From positions 1 to 64,000 of the forward strand of contig NZ_JAHGUP010000054.1 in NCBI RefSeq assembly GCF_001989995.2: DNA of 64,000 bases, in the 5' to 3' direction. The first letter of the stretch is position 1, and each line of letters starts with the position of its first letter. The stretch comes from Vibrio anguillarum. GTDB taxonomy: Bacteria; Pseudomonadota; Gammaproteobacteria; Enterobacterales; Vibrionaceae. The notes under the pieces are model-generated. The model was not told the origin of the DNA, ran no database searches, and saw only the letters and a program-made list of their open reading frames with translations. Both the position numbers and the translations under genes were made by a program. This document shows positions 44,315 through 53,496 of this stretch, piece after piece.

Positions 44315-47203
44315 ATGAGCACAGCCTTTGAAGTCGATAACACTATCGCAAACATTTTTTCATCTCAGGTACCTGTTGTTGAAGGTATTTATGATCTCAC
44401 ACCGGACCAAATTCTACTCGATCAAATTGAGCATGAATCTGAAGTTCGTTCATACCCACGCCGTCTACCGATTGCCATCAAGCAAGCTTATGGTGCGTTA
44501 GTAGAAGATACGCGCGGACAAATTTTCCTCGACTGCTTAGCGGGTGCGGGAACGTTGGCGCTTGGGTATAACCATCCTGAGATCAATCAAGCACTGAAAG
44601 AGCAGTTAGATTCAGGTCTGCCATATCAGACATTGGATATGACAACGCACGCTAAAGACAAATTCATCAAGCAAGTAAAAGCATTTTTGCCTGAAGAGTT
44701 TGCAAAAAATTCCGCGATTCAATTTTGTGGACCTTCTGGTGCGGATGCCGTTGAAGCGGCTATCAAGCTGGTGAAGCAGACAACGGGTCGTAACACCATG
44801 TTTGCGTTTCGCGGTGCTTACCACGGTATGACCAACGGTACGATGGGCATGATGGGCAACCTGAATACTAAAGCTCGTCGCACAGGGTTAATGTCGGATG
44901 TGCATTTTATGCCATTCCCATACAACTTGCGCTGCCCGTTTGGTTTAGGGGGCGATGAAGGTGCCAAAGCGAGCATTCGCTACATCGAACGTCTGCTGAA
45001 CGATGACGAAGCAGGCATCATGAAACCGGCGGCCATTATTGTTGAACCTGTTCAAGGTGAAGGAGGCGTCATTCCCGCTCCAGCATTCTGGCTGCGTGAG
45101 CTACGCCGTATCTGTGATGAACACGGTATTTTATTAGTTTTCGATGAAATTCAATGTGGCGTGGGTAAATCGGGTTACCGCTTTGCATTTGAAGAGTCTG
45201 GTATTTGTCCTGATATTCTTTGCTTATCTAAAGCCATTGGTGGTGGTCTACCGATGTCTATTCTTGTGTTCAAGAAAGAGATCGATACTTGGAAACCGGG
45301 TGAGCACACAGGCACGTTCCGTGGTAACCAATTGGCCATGGTTTCTGGTGCGAAAGCGTTAGAAATTATTTTACGTGATAACCTCGTTGAACACGCTAAT
45401 GTCGCGGGTCAGTACCTACGCCAAGGTCTTGAAGCCATTCAACGCAGAGTGAATTGTATTGCTGAAGTTCGTGGCAAAGGTTTGATGCTCGGCCTTGAAA
45501 TTCGTAAACCAAACGGTGAAATGAACAAATTTGGCGAGCCAATGGCCGATGGCCAATTAACACTCGCTATCCAACGCGCAGCACTTGAGCGTGGGTTGAT
45601 GGTTGAAAAAGGTGGCCGTGAAGGATCCGTTATTCGTTTCTTACCACCGATTATCATCTCATTCGAGCAGATCGATTTTGCACTGCGCACTCTTGAAACG
45701 GCGATTTTAGCTGCAGGTGGCGGCGAGAAAGATCCAGAGCCAGAAAACCAAGCGTGGAAGAAGCATTTTATCCAAACCGGTGAAATGGGTAGCAATGAAT
45801 TTGCCGCTGTGATGAACCATGCCACTTCTGCGATGAAAGCTGTCTTTGAACAAGCCAAAGCGCCTTATTCAGGTTTGGATCCAAAGCAGCTTGAAGAAGC
45901 GATTTACGCGGTAGATTTGGATAACAAAAATGCGCCATTGAAGGATGTGATCTCTGAAATGGCAGATCTGGTAGCCAAAAATTCCATTATCGTTCAACAC
46001 CCAGATTGTATTGCTCATCTGCACACGCCACCCTTGATGCCATCAGTAGTGGCTGAAGCGATGATTGGCGCATTAAACCAGTCTATGGACTCATGGGATC
46101 AATCGTCTTCTGCTACCTATGTTGAGCAGAAAGTGATTGATTGGATGTGTGAAAAATACGAACTCGGCGCTCAGTCGGATGGTATTTTCACCAGTGGTGG
46201 CACGCAAAGTAACCAAATGGGTTTAATGTTAGCTCGTGACTGGATTGCCGATAAATTGAGTGGCCACTCTATTCAAAAGCTGGGCCTACCTGAGTATGCC
46301 GATAAGCTGCGTATAGTGTGCTCGAAAAAATCGCATTTCACCGTGCAAAAATCGGCCTCTTGGATGGGATTGGGCGAGAAAGCCATTTTGGCGGTTGATG
46401 CGAATCCAAACGGCACAATGGATGTCACCAAACTGGAGGCGGTTGTTGCACAAGCGAAAGCGGAAGGTCTTATTCCTTTTGCTATTGTTGGAACAGCAGG
46501 CACAACGGATCACGGTGCGATTGATGATCTGTCGACGATCGCGGATGTAGCACAGCAACATGATCTATGGATGCATGTGGATGGAGCATACGGCGGCGCA
46601 TTGGTTCTAAGTAGCCATAAAGCACGTTTGCAAGGTGTTGAGCGTGCGCATTCTGTCAGCGTCGACTTCCATAAATTGTTCTTCCAAACGATCAGCTGTG
46701 GCGCGGTGTTGCTCAAAGATAAAAGTCACTTCAAGTATCTACTGCATCATGCGGATTACCTTAACCGTGAACATGATGAACTGCCAAACTTGGTGGATAA
46801 ATCTATTTCTACGACCAAGCGTTTTGATGCATTGAAAGTGTTTATGACAATGCAAAACGTAGGCCCTAAGGCTTTGGGTGAGATGTACGATCATCTGCTA
46901 GAACAAACACTGCAAGTGGCAGATTTAGTTCAGCATCACGATGCTTTTGAACTCTTGGCAGAGCCTGCGCTCTCCACCGTGTTATTCCGTTCCGTGGATA
47001 AACAAGCGGTAGATTTTGACGAGTTGAACAAAGCGTTGCGTTTAGAAGCATTGACACGTGGTGTTGCGGTGTTGGGCGAGACGATTGTGGATGGCAAAAC
47101 AGCGCTTAAATTTACCATTTTAAACCCATGCTTACAACTGTCAGATTTCAACGCATTACTTAATAAGATTGAAGTACTAGCCTCTGAGCTAGCCAAGGCA
47201 TAA
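44315..47203 (+). CDS. Fused diaminobutyrate aminotransferase / diaminobutyrate decarboxylase
   Basis: First step pair of norspermidine synthesis: aspartate semialdehyde to L-2,4-diaminobutyrate, then to 1,3-diaminopropane. 962 residues from the ATG at 44315, which follows GGGGAAGGG; upstream frame to 44219 ignored. Residues about 1-470 are a class III aminotransferase with PLP Lys306 in CLSKAIGGGLP and GEGGVIPAP. Residues about 480-962 are a group II PLP decarboxylase with Lys787 in VDFHKLFFQ and TSGGTQSNQMGL. The same fusion is known in V. cholerae (vc1625). Leads the operon, 16 bases before the dehydrogenase gene. Confidence 0.93.
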   Translation: MSTAFEVDNTIANIFSSQVPVVEGIYDLTPDQILLDQIEHESEVRSYPRRLPIAIKQAYGALVEDTRGQIFLDCLAGAGTLALGYNHPEINQALKEQLDSGLPYQTLDMTTHAKDKFIKQVKAFLPEEFAKNSAIQFCGPSGADAVEAAIKLVKQTTGRNTMFAFRGAYHGMTNGTMGMMGNLNTKARRTGLMSDVHFMPFPYNLRCPFGLGGDEGAKASIRYIERLLNDDEAGIMKPAAIIVEPVQGEGGVIPAPAFWLRELRRICDEHGILLVFDEIQCGVGKSGYRFAFEESGICPDILCLSKAIGGGLPMSILVFKKEIDTWKPGEHTGTFRGNQLAMVSGAKALEIILRDNLVEHANVAGQYLRQGLEAIQRRVNCIAEVRGKGLMLGLEIRKPNGEMNKFGEPMADGQLTLAIQRAALERGLMVEKGGREGSVIRFLPPIIISFEQIDFALRTLETAILAAGGGEKDPEPENQAWKKHFIQTGEMGSNEFAAVMNHATSAMKAVFEQAKAPYSGLDPKQLEEAIYAVDLDNKNAPLKDVISEMADLVAKNSIIVQHPDCIAHLHTPPLMPSVVAEAMIGALNQSMDSWDQSSSATYVEQKVIDWMCEKYELGAQSDGIFTSGGTQSNQMGLMLARDWIADKLSGHSIQKLGLPEYADKLRIVCSKKSHFTVQKSASWMGLGEKAILAVDANPNGTMDVTKLEAVVAQAKAEGLIPFAIVGTAGTTDHGAIDDLSTIADVAQQHDLWMHVDGAYGGALVLSSHKARLQGVERAHSVSVDFHKLFFQTISCGAVLLKDKSHFKYLLHHADYLNREHDELPNLVDKSISTTKRFDALKVFMTMQNVGPKALGEMYDHLLEQTLQVADLVQHHDAFELLAEPALSTVLFRSVDKQAVDFDELNKALRLEALTRGVAVLGETIVDGKTALKFTILNPCLQLSDFNALLNKIEVLASELAKA

Positions 47204-47219
47204 AGGAATACAAACAACC

Positions 47220-48464
47220 ATGTCTATTTTACAAATTGGCGCGGGAGGCGTTGGCTGGGTTGTCGCACATAAGGCGGCCCAAAACAACGACATACTCGGT
47301 GATATTGTTCTTGCTTCTCGTACTCTTGAAAAGTGCGAGAAGATCATTGAATCGATCAAAGGAAAAAATAACCTTAAAGATCCAACTAAAAAACTTGAGG
47401 CACGCACCGTCAAGGCGGATGACGTAGCCTCGTTAGTTGCATTAATTAAAGAAGTCCAGCCTGATCTTGTGATCAACGCTGGCCCTCCTTGGGTAAACGT
47501 GCCAATCATGGAAGCCTGTTATCAAGCCAAGGTTTCCTATCTAGATACATCGGTTGCTGTTGACCTTTGCTCTGAAGGTCAACAAGTGCCTGAAGCGTAT
47601 GATCCTCAATGGGCATTTCGTGAAAAATTTAAGCAAGCAGGTATTACCGCTATTCTCGGTGCTGGTTTTGATCCGGGCGTGGTTAGCGTGTTTGCCGCGT
47701 ATGCGGTGAAGCACCTCTTTGACGAAATCGACAGTATTGATGTGATGGACATTAATGCAGGCGATCACGGCAAGAAATTTGCGACTAACTTTGATCCAGA
47801 AACCAATATGTTAGAGATTCAAGGCGACTCTTTCTATTGGGAAGAAGGGCAGTGGCAGCGTGTTCCTTGCCATTCACGAATGCTAGAATTTGATTTTCCT
47901 CAGTGCGGCCAGCACAAGGTGTACTCCATGTCGCACGATGAAGTGCGTTCGATGAAAGAGTTTATTCCGGCCAAACGTATTGAATTTTGGATGGGTTTTG
48001 GCGATCGTTATCTCAACTATTTCAATTGCATGCGTGATATTGGTTTATTGAGTCCAAACCCATTGACGCTGCAAGATGGTACTGTGGTTCAACCACTTCA
48101 AGTGCTTAAAGCGATGCTGCCAGACCCAACCTCTTTGGCCCCAGGCTACAAAGGCCTGACTTGTATTGGTACTTGGGTGCAAGGTTGGAAGGACGGTAAA
48201 CAGCGCAGTGTCTTTATCTACAACAATGCAGACCATGAAGTGGCATACCATGATGTAGAGCACCAAGCCATCGCTTACACCACGGGCGTTCCTGCCATTA
48301 CTGCGGCATTGCAGTATTTCCAAGGGCATTGGGCACAAGCGGGCGTGTTTAACCTAGAGCAGCTTGACCCTGATCTGTTTTTAGAAACGATGCCGAAATT
48401 AGGTTTGGATTGGCATGTTCAAGAGCTCGATATCGGGCAACCAGAGATTAAAATTCTAAAATAA
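47220..48464 (+). CDS. Carboxynorspermidine dehydrogenase (synthase)
   Basis: NADPH-dependent enzyme that reductively condenses 1,3-diaminopropane with aspartate semialdehyde to carboxynorspermidine. 414 residues of the saccharopine-dehydrogenase-like family. Nucleotide-binding start MSILQIGAGGVGWVVAHKAAQ, then LVINAGPPWVN, the YLDTSVA block and ILGAGFDPGVVSVFAAYA. Second gene of the operon. A hairpin lies between it and nspC. Confidence 0.92.
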   Translation: MSILQIGAGGVGWVVAHKAAQNNDILGDIVLASRTLEKCEKIIESIKGKNNLKDPTKKLEARTVKADDVASLVALIKEVQPDLVINAGPPWVNVPIMEACYQAKVSYLDTSVAVDLCSEGQQVPEAYDPQWAFREKFKQAGITAILGAGFDPGVVSVFAAYAVKHLFDEIDSIDVMDINAGDHGKKFATNFDPETNMLEIQGDSFYWEEGQWQRVPCHSRMLEFDFPQCGQHKVYSMSHDEVRSMKEFIPAKRIEFWMGFGDRYLNYFNCMRDIGLLSPNPLTLQDGTVVQPLQVLKAMLPDPTSLAPGYKGLTCIGTWVQGWKDGKQRSVFIYNNADHEVAYHDVEHQAIAYTTGVPAITAALQYFQGHWAQAGVFNLEQLDPDLFLETMPKLGLDWHVQELDIGQPEIKILK

Positions 48465-48479
48465 GAGTTTTCGATAGTT

Positions 48480-48503
48480 AAGCCGATGCAGATGTGTCGG
48501 CTT
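48480..48503 (+). terminator. Hairpin between carboxynorspermidine dehydrogenase and nspC
   Basis: AAGCCGATGC-AGAT-GTGTCGGCTT, a 10-bp stem with two G-U pairs followed by TCTTC. It sits in the 64-base gap inside the operon. It may be a partial terminator or mRNA-processing site that sets the nspC level. Confidence 0.55.
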
Positions 48504-48528
48504 TCTTCAATTTGAGAGTGATAAATAG

Positions 48529-49662
48529 ATGCAAAAAAGCGAACTCCAAACGCCCTATTTTATGATTGATGAATCACAGTTGATCGCGAACCTAGAAATC
48601 GCGAAGCAGCTCAAAGAGATGTCGGGCGTCAAACTCGTCTTAGCTTTAAAATGCTTCTCTACTTGGGGAGTGTTTGACATCATCAAACCTTACTTGGATG
48701 GCACAACCAGCAGTGGCCCATTTGAAGTAAAATTAGGTTACGAAACGTTTGGTGGTGAAACACACGCCTATAGCGTTGGCTACAGTGAAGCTGATGTTAA
48801 AGAAGTGGCCGATATTTGCGATAAAATGATTTTTAATTCGCAATCCCAGTTGGCCGCTTACCGTCATTTAGTTGAAGGCAAGGCGTCATTGGGTTTACGT
48901 TTAAACCCCGGCGTGAGTTACGCTGGGCAAGATCTTGCCAATCCCGCACGTCAGTTTTCTCGTTTAGGTGTTCAAACAGACCATATTGATAACTCAGTGT
49001 TCGATACTATCAATGGCGTGATGTTCCATATGAACTGTGAGAACAAAGATGCTGATGCGTTCATTGCGTTATTAGATTCGATCTCTGAGCGTTTTGGCCA
49101 ATATCTGGATAAGTTAGATTGGGTCAGCCTAGGCGGTGGTGTGTTCTTCACTTGGCCTGGTTATCCGCTAGAAAAATTAGCATTAGCGCTTAAGGCCTTT
49201 TCAGAAAAGCATCAGGTTCAGCTTTATCTTGAACCGGGTGAGGCGATCATCACGAAAACGGCTGATTTAGTGGTGACTGTTGTCGATATCGTTGAAAATG
49301 GCATGAAAACAGCGATTGTTGATTCGGCAACTGAAGCGCATCGTTTAGACACACTGATTTACAAAGAGCCTGCGGCTATCTTAGAAGCGAGTGCGAACGG
49401 TGAACATGAGTATGTCATTGGCTCGTGTTCTTGCTTAGCGGGTGATCAATTTTGTGTGGCTTCATTTGAACAGCCATTATCGATTGGCCAGCGGTTGCAT
49501 ATCATGGATAGCGCGGGCTATACCATGGTGAAATTGAATTGGTTTAATGGCCTTAAAATGCCTTCCGTGTATTGTCAACGCAGTACAGGAGAGCTTCAGA
49601 AACTGAATGAATTTGGCTATGAAGACTTTAAACGTTCATTATCTCAATGGTCGGTAAACTGA
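48529..49662 (+). CDS. nspC: Carboxynorspermidine decarboxylase
   Basis: PLP decarboxylase that makes norspermidine from carboxynorspermidine; the product signals through NspS/MbaA and affects biofilm formation in V. cholerae. 377 residues, alanine-racemase fold. PLP lysine K41 in [32 protein letters not shown], the EPGEAI phosphate site, and the catalytic cysteine in GSCSCLAGD. Last gene of the operon, with a strong terminator after it. Confidence 0.95.
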   Translation: MQKSELQTPYFMIDESQLIANLEIAKQLKEMSGVKLVLALKCFSTWGVFDIIKPYLDGTTSSGPFEVKLGYETFGGETHAYSVGYSEADVKEVADICDKMIFNSQSQLAAYRHLVEGKASLGLRLNPGVSYAGQDLANPARQFSRLGVQTDHIDNSVFDTINGVMFHMNCENKDADAFIALLDSISERFGQYLDKLDWVSLGGGVFFTWPGYPLEKLALALKAFSEKHQVQLYLEPGEAIITKTADLVVTVVDIVENGMKTAIVDSATEAHRLDTLIYKEPAAILEASANGEHEYVIGSCSCLAGDQFCVASFEQPLSIGQRLHIMDSAGYTMVKLNWFNGLKMPSVYCQRSTGELQKLNEFGYEDFKRSLSQWSVN

Positions 49663-49666
49663 TGAC

Positions 49667-49703
49667 AATAGGCCTCACCATACAGTGGGTGAGGCCTATT
49701 TTT
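49667..49703. terminator. Strong terminator after nspC
   Basis: AATAGGCCTCACC and GGTGAGGCCTATT form a 13-bp perfect stem followed by TTTTTG on the plus strand. It lies between the convergent nspC and chemoreceptor genes, and works at least for nspC. Confidence 0.88.
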
Positions 49704-49716
49704 GTAAAATCACACC

Positions 49717-51327
49717 TTAGAGTTTAAAGCTTTTCATTCTTTCGTCTAATTGGCGTGAAAGAGCGGCCAAGGTTTCACTCTCTTCTGCCAAATAGTTTGC
49801 CGATTGTGACATCTCCAATGCCGAATCGTTAATGCCACTGACGTTACGGTTCATTTCTTCGGCCACTGCACTTTGTTCTTCTGCCGCAGTGGCGATTTGA
49901 ATTGCTTTATCACTCACATGCTGAATATGACTGACGATCAAGGAAAGATCGCTGCCTGCATTTTCTGCCCGCTCCACACTGTTATAAGCGAGATCTTGGC
50001 TTTTTTGCATCGCGTTTGATGTACTAACGGCCAGTTGCTGTAAGCGGTTAATGGTGGTTTGGATTTGGTCAGTGGAATGATGAGTACGGCTAGCTAAATT
50101 TCTGACCTCGTCGGCGACCACTGCGAATCCTCTACCTTGTTCTCCAGCACGTGCGGCTTCAATCGCTGCATTTAGCGCAAGTAAATTAGTTTGTTCAGAA
50201 ATGCCGCTGATCACTGTGGTAACTTCACTGATTTGCATCACGCCTTCTTTGAGTTTGTGCACTTGCTCAGTGGCCACTTCCAGCTCTTTTGAGAGCGCTT
50301 TAATGCTGTCCACACTGGAATGCACGTCTTTATCGCCTAAGCCGGCTTCTTTGCTGGCATCCAATGTGTCTCTTGCGGTCTCTTCTGCATGGCCTGCAAC
50401 ATCGGCAACAGTCGCACTCATTTCATTCATCGCGGTTGCGAGCTGGCTTAATTGGTCACGTTGGCTGGTCACCGCTTGGCTAGTTTCTTCCGCAGAAGAA
50501 GCGATGCGAATGGCGGCCTCTGCAAGCAGGTTTGCTGAGGTGACCGACTCGATTAATGCTAAACGCACTGCGCTTACGCTGTCATTGATACGACATGCCA
50601 CAATGCCAATCTCATCTTCTCCCATTACTGGGACTTGTGCTGTTAAATCGCCGCTTGCCACTTTTTTCATGACTTCTTTAATTGACTCTAACGGCATAAT
50701 GATGGCTCGGCTGATGACCACCCCAAGCGTTGCCATCACAAACACAACTGCCAATGTCGCTCCTCCCATCTTGAGGATCTGTTTGTTGATCGCCTCTTCA
50801 ATGTCATTGATGAGCATGCCTGAGCCGATAATCCAATGCCACGGCGCAAACCCTTGGACTGCCGATAATTTCTCTGCGGGTGTTCCACTGTTAGTCTGCC
50901 AAGGATATGTCAACGTGCCTTGTTGACCATTTTTACCAAGTTCAACCATAGTGAACCAAAACTCGCCTTGTGTATCTTTTCCTGGGCTTCCCATCTGTTT
51001 GCCAACCAAATCAGTGCGAATCGGATGGGCAATGGTGTAACGAGACTCATCGATAGCAAAAAGATAGTTGTTGCTGTCAAAACGTGTGTTGTTGATGAGT
51101 ATCTTCGCCTGTGATTTAGCTTCGTCTTCGGGGAGTGTTTTCTGAAGGTGTGAGATTTGTGAGAGGAGAGTATCGATAACTGCGTTCAACCTCGCTTCAC
51201 GCTCTACGACTAAGTTACTTCTCAGCGCGCTAGTTGCAATGAACAGTAAGCTCAATAAGCCAACAATTGCAACCGCGATAATAGCGGTCAGCTTGTAGCT
51301 GACCTTAATATTTTCAAGCTTCAACAT
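49717..51327 (-). CDS. Methyl-accepting chemotaxis protein with Cache sensor
   Basis: Chemoreceptor of 536 residues from the ATG at 51327. First membrane helix at about 10-32, periplasmic single-Cache (sCache_2 type) domain with [17 protein letters not shown] and [13 protein letters not shown], second helix near 188-206, HAMP domain, then the signalling hairpin tip [35 protein letters not shown]. It has no CheR/CheB docking pentapeptide at the C-terminus (ends MKSFKL). sCache_2 receptors often sense small organic acids; the ligand is not known here. Confidence 0.9.
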   Translation of the reverse strand: MLKLENIKVSYKLTAIIAVAIVGLLSLLFIATSALRSNLVVEREARLNAVIDTLLSQISHLQKTLPEDEAKSQAKILINNTRFDSNNYLFAIDESRYTIAHPIRTDLVGKQMGSPGKDTQGEFWFTMVELGKNGQQGTLTYPWQTNSGTPAEKLSAVQGFAPWHWIIGSGMLINDIEEAINKQILKMGGATLAVVFVMATLGVVISRAIIMPLESIKEVMKKVASGDLTAQVPVMGEDEIGIVACRINDSVSAVRLALIESVTSANLLAEAAIRIASSAEETSQAVTSQRDQLSQLATAMNEMSATVADVAGHAEETARDTLDASKEAGLGDKDVHSSVDSIKALSKELEVATEQVHKLKEGVMQISEVTTVISGISEQTNLLALNAAIEAARAGEQGRGFAVVADEVRNLASRTHHSTDQIQTTINRLQQLAVSTSNAMQKSQDLAYNSVERAENAGSDLSLIVSHIQHVSDKAIQIATAAEEQSAVAEEMNRNVSGINDSALEMSQSANYLAEESETLAALSRQLDERMKSFKL

Positions 51328-51686
51328 GACGTTACCACCATTAAAACAACCCAACCTTATTGCTGGGCATATTGGTTTACCGGTTGTACTTGAGGTTACC
51401 GTGATGTTGGTTACGTTTGATTGCCAGAGTCACAAGGTTTGTTAATACTCATTAGTAATCATCCGTTTATCCATCTGACGGCGTCTTCAAGTTGTTCGGC
51501 ATCTAGGATTTGCAGGCTTAGATTAATTATGGTTACCCGCTTTCTAATATTGGAATATGGTCGTCATTTCGCGAATGCAATTAGTTGATTTTGTTAACTG
51601 AATCACAACTTTAATCTTACTTAATAGATAGTGAGGTCGATAAAAAAGGAAGCATCAGCTTCCTTTTTTCGGGGGCGTAAGCGAGA
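51328..51686 (-). other. 359-bp intergenic region between chemoreceptor and GcvR-like genes
   Basis: Holds the chemoreceptor promoter region and the terminator at 51642-51669. Several GGTTAC or near copies occur between 51373 and 51413. I see no reading frame or other clear signal. Confidence 0.45.
51642..51669. terminator. Bidirectional terminator after the GcvR-like gene
   Basis: AAAAAAGGAAGC-ATCA-GCTTCCTTTTTT, a perfect 12-bp stem with A/T arms that act as the U-run on both strands, 17 bases behind the GcvR-like stop. Confidence 0.88.
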
Positions 51687-52199
51687 TTACACTTCTAATA
51701 TCACGCGCGTATCTTCACTGAGCGCTTCAAGCTCATCGGCTACGTCTTCAATTTGTATCGCAGCTGGGAGCTTGATGGCTAGGTTGGCGGTAAATAAACT
51801 TGAGCTGACACCACCGCCACCCGCAATAAAAACGCGTTGGCAATCCATATCTAAAATATTGATACCTTGATTATCAAGAAGGTGGGTGATTTCGTTGACG
51901 ATGCCTGCACGGTCGTTTGCATCAATCCGCAGTTGGTAAATCGTTTCTTTTTCGTGTTGATGTACGTCAGAATCAACAATCTGCACCAGAAGATCGGGTT
52001 GTTCTCTAAATGCTTGTTGAACGATAACGGCATTTGAGGTCGGTAACTCTATTTTAATGACGGCAGCTACTTGGTTTTCAATAAAGTTCACTTTACTTAT
52101 TAACCATTTTCCACCATTTTCATGAGTGATCGCGGCAAGATGCTTAATTGTGGCTGGTGTTGCACTGCCGACGAAATTGACGATAAAAGTACTGTTCAT
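51687..52199 (-). CDS. GcvR-like tandem ACT-domain regulator
   Basis: 170-residue protein with two ACT domains and nothing else. First: FIVNFVGSATPATIKHLAAITHENGGKWL; second: YQLRIDANDRAGIVNEITHLLDNQGINILDMD. This is the layout of GcvR, which antagonises GcvA in glycine cleavage control. No gcv genes or glycine riboswitch are nearby, and the family has several paralogs in vibrios, so the target pathway is uncertain. Confidence 0.72.
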   Translation of the reverse strand: MNSTFIVNFVGSATPATIKHLAAITHENGGKWLISKVNFIENQVAAVIKIELPTSNAVIVQQAFREQPDLLVQIVDSDVHQHEKETIYQLRIDANDRAGIVNEITHLLDNQGINILDMDCQRVFIAGGGGVSSSLFTANLAIKLPAAIQIEDVADELEALSEDTRVILEV

Positions 52200-52401
52200 A
52201 ATAGGCCTCCCATAGCAAGCTAACGAAAGATAAATCGTTGATCTTGAATTCCTTTCACTTCAGTGTAGAGGCCTATCTTAGATAAGACTTGATGAGAGTC
52301 AATTTTTTACATTTACGCAGTCTCTTGCTTGTCAGTATTCATACTTGGGCCACAAAAATAGCCTTGGCTTTAGGCATTGGCCTTGTGTTTAGCCCTGTTT
52401 T

Positions 52402-53301
52402 TTAGAAACTGACTTTGAGATTAAGGCCATAAAATTGCGAATCATAGCTAGCGCCTGAGTCCAAAGCAAACTTTGCGGCATCTTGGTTACCAAACCAAGG
52501 TGTGCCATTAAATTCTACTTCGGCATTGCCTCCCCAAGCATTTGATACCCAGCCATGGATATGTCCAACAGGGTTGAGGAAGAAAAGTGTGACATCACCC
52601 AGAGTCGATGAACCCAACACTTCACCACCTGTGGTAACAATATCTTGTTCCGCTTCAAACATCAGCTCACCGACAACCGCACCGAAAAAGGGCGTAATAA
52701 ACAAGTCTTGCCATGACGGTATCTCGGCAAACGATTCTACGCCATATTCCCAAAAGAAAGTCGACATAACACCGGAGTAAAGAAAAGATTCAAACTCATT
52801 AAATCCAGCATGTCTTGCGGCTGTGTAGTAAACGCCGCCAAAGTAGGGGTGCATAATGTAGTTGAGATAATGCTCATCTCTATCCCAAGTGGGGCCGGAT
52901 GATACGTTATCTTTCCATTTGCTGCCTATGCCGCTTATGCTGCGATCCTCTTCATCCCATTTGGTAATGGATGCAGGCAAAAATGTCATTAAACCAACGG
53001 TTGCTACGCTTAATCCTAAGATGGTATAGGTTTGGCCTTTGAGATAGTCCCAGTCTTTTGTATCTTGCACGGTAAGATATTTAGGCAGCGCGGGCTCTTC
53101 AAGGTTTAGCGGTTGCGACTCTGCTAAGCTTGCTAAAAATGGAGAGTTCGATTGGTAAATATTCGGATCGTCATTAAAACAAGAAATTTGATTGCAGTCG
53201 ACCGTATAGGAAAACTCAATGTGTTGGTTGAAATCGTATGCAGTGGCACTAGCACAAGCCGAAAACGATAACATCAATGGTATGATGCTTTTCTTTGACA
53301 C
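52402..53301 (-). CDS. DUF3943 envelope protein
   Basis: 299-residue exported protein. The start appears to be the GTG at 53301, with GGAG six bases before it, giving a signal peptide ending SFSACASATA; an upstream GTG at 53340 would lengthen it by thirteen residues. The DUF3943 core is recognisable: MHPYFGGVYYTAARHAGF, FFWEYGVESFAEIPSWQDLFITPFFGAVVGE. An aromatic end (FYGLNLKVSF) is typical of outer-membrane beta structure. Function unknown. Confidence 0.72.
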   Translation of the reverse strand: MSKKSIIPLMLSFSACASATAYDFNQHIEFSYTVDCNQISCFNDDPNIYQSNSPFLASLAESQPLNLEEPALPKYLTVQDTKDWDYLKGQTYTILGLSVATVGLMTFLPASITKWDEEDRSISGIGSKWKDNVSSGPTWDRDEHYLNYIMHPYFGGVYYTAARHAGFNEFESFLYSGVMSTFFWEYGVESFAEIPSWQDLFITPFFGAVVGELMFEAEQDIVTTGGEVLGSSTLGDVTLFFLNPVGHIHGWVSNAWGGNAEVEFNGTPWFGNQDAAKFALDSGASYDSQFYGLNLKVSF

Positions 53302-53496
53302 GGAGGGCTCCAAAGTTTTGTTTTTAATGATCAGAATCACAATTATCTATTAAAGCGGCGGTGATGAAAACAGCAAATTATGTAAATAAGGAAACTTATG
53401 AGAAAAATAGCATTCAAAGCGTTATATATTGCACTTTATTCTCTGCCGTATTGATTGATAGCACACCTGTAAGCGTACATAAAAGGACACCATGAT

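Noticed and set aside
44219..44315. N-terminal extension of the aminotransferase/decarboxylase
   Set aside because: The internal ATG has a strong ribosome site and the added residues are basic and unlike the family.
50201..50926. Long plus-strand open frame of 241 codons
   Set aside because: It is antisense to the chemoreceptor HAMP/signalling region, is extremely Ser/Ala-rich, and has no motif; a typical shadow of a helical repeat-like gene.
52300..52401. Terminator behind the DUF3943 gene
   Set aside because: Several GGCC/GGCT pieces occur but none forms a convincing stem with a T-run.
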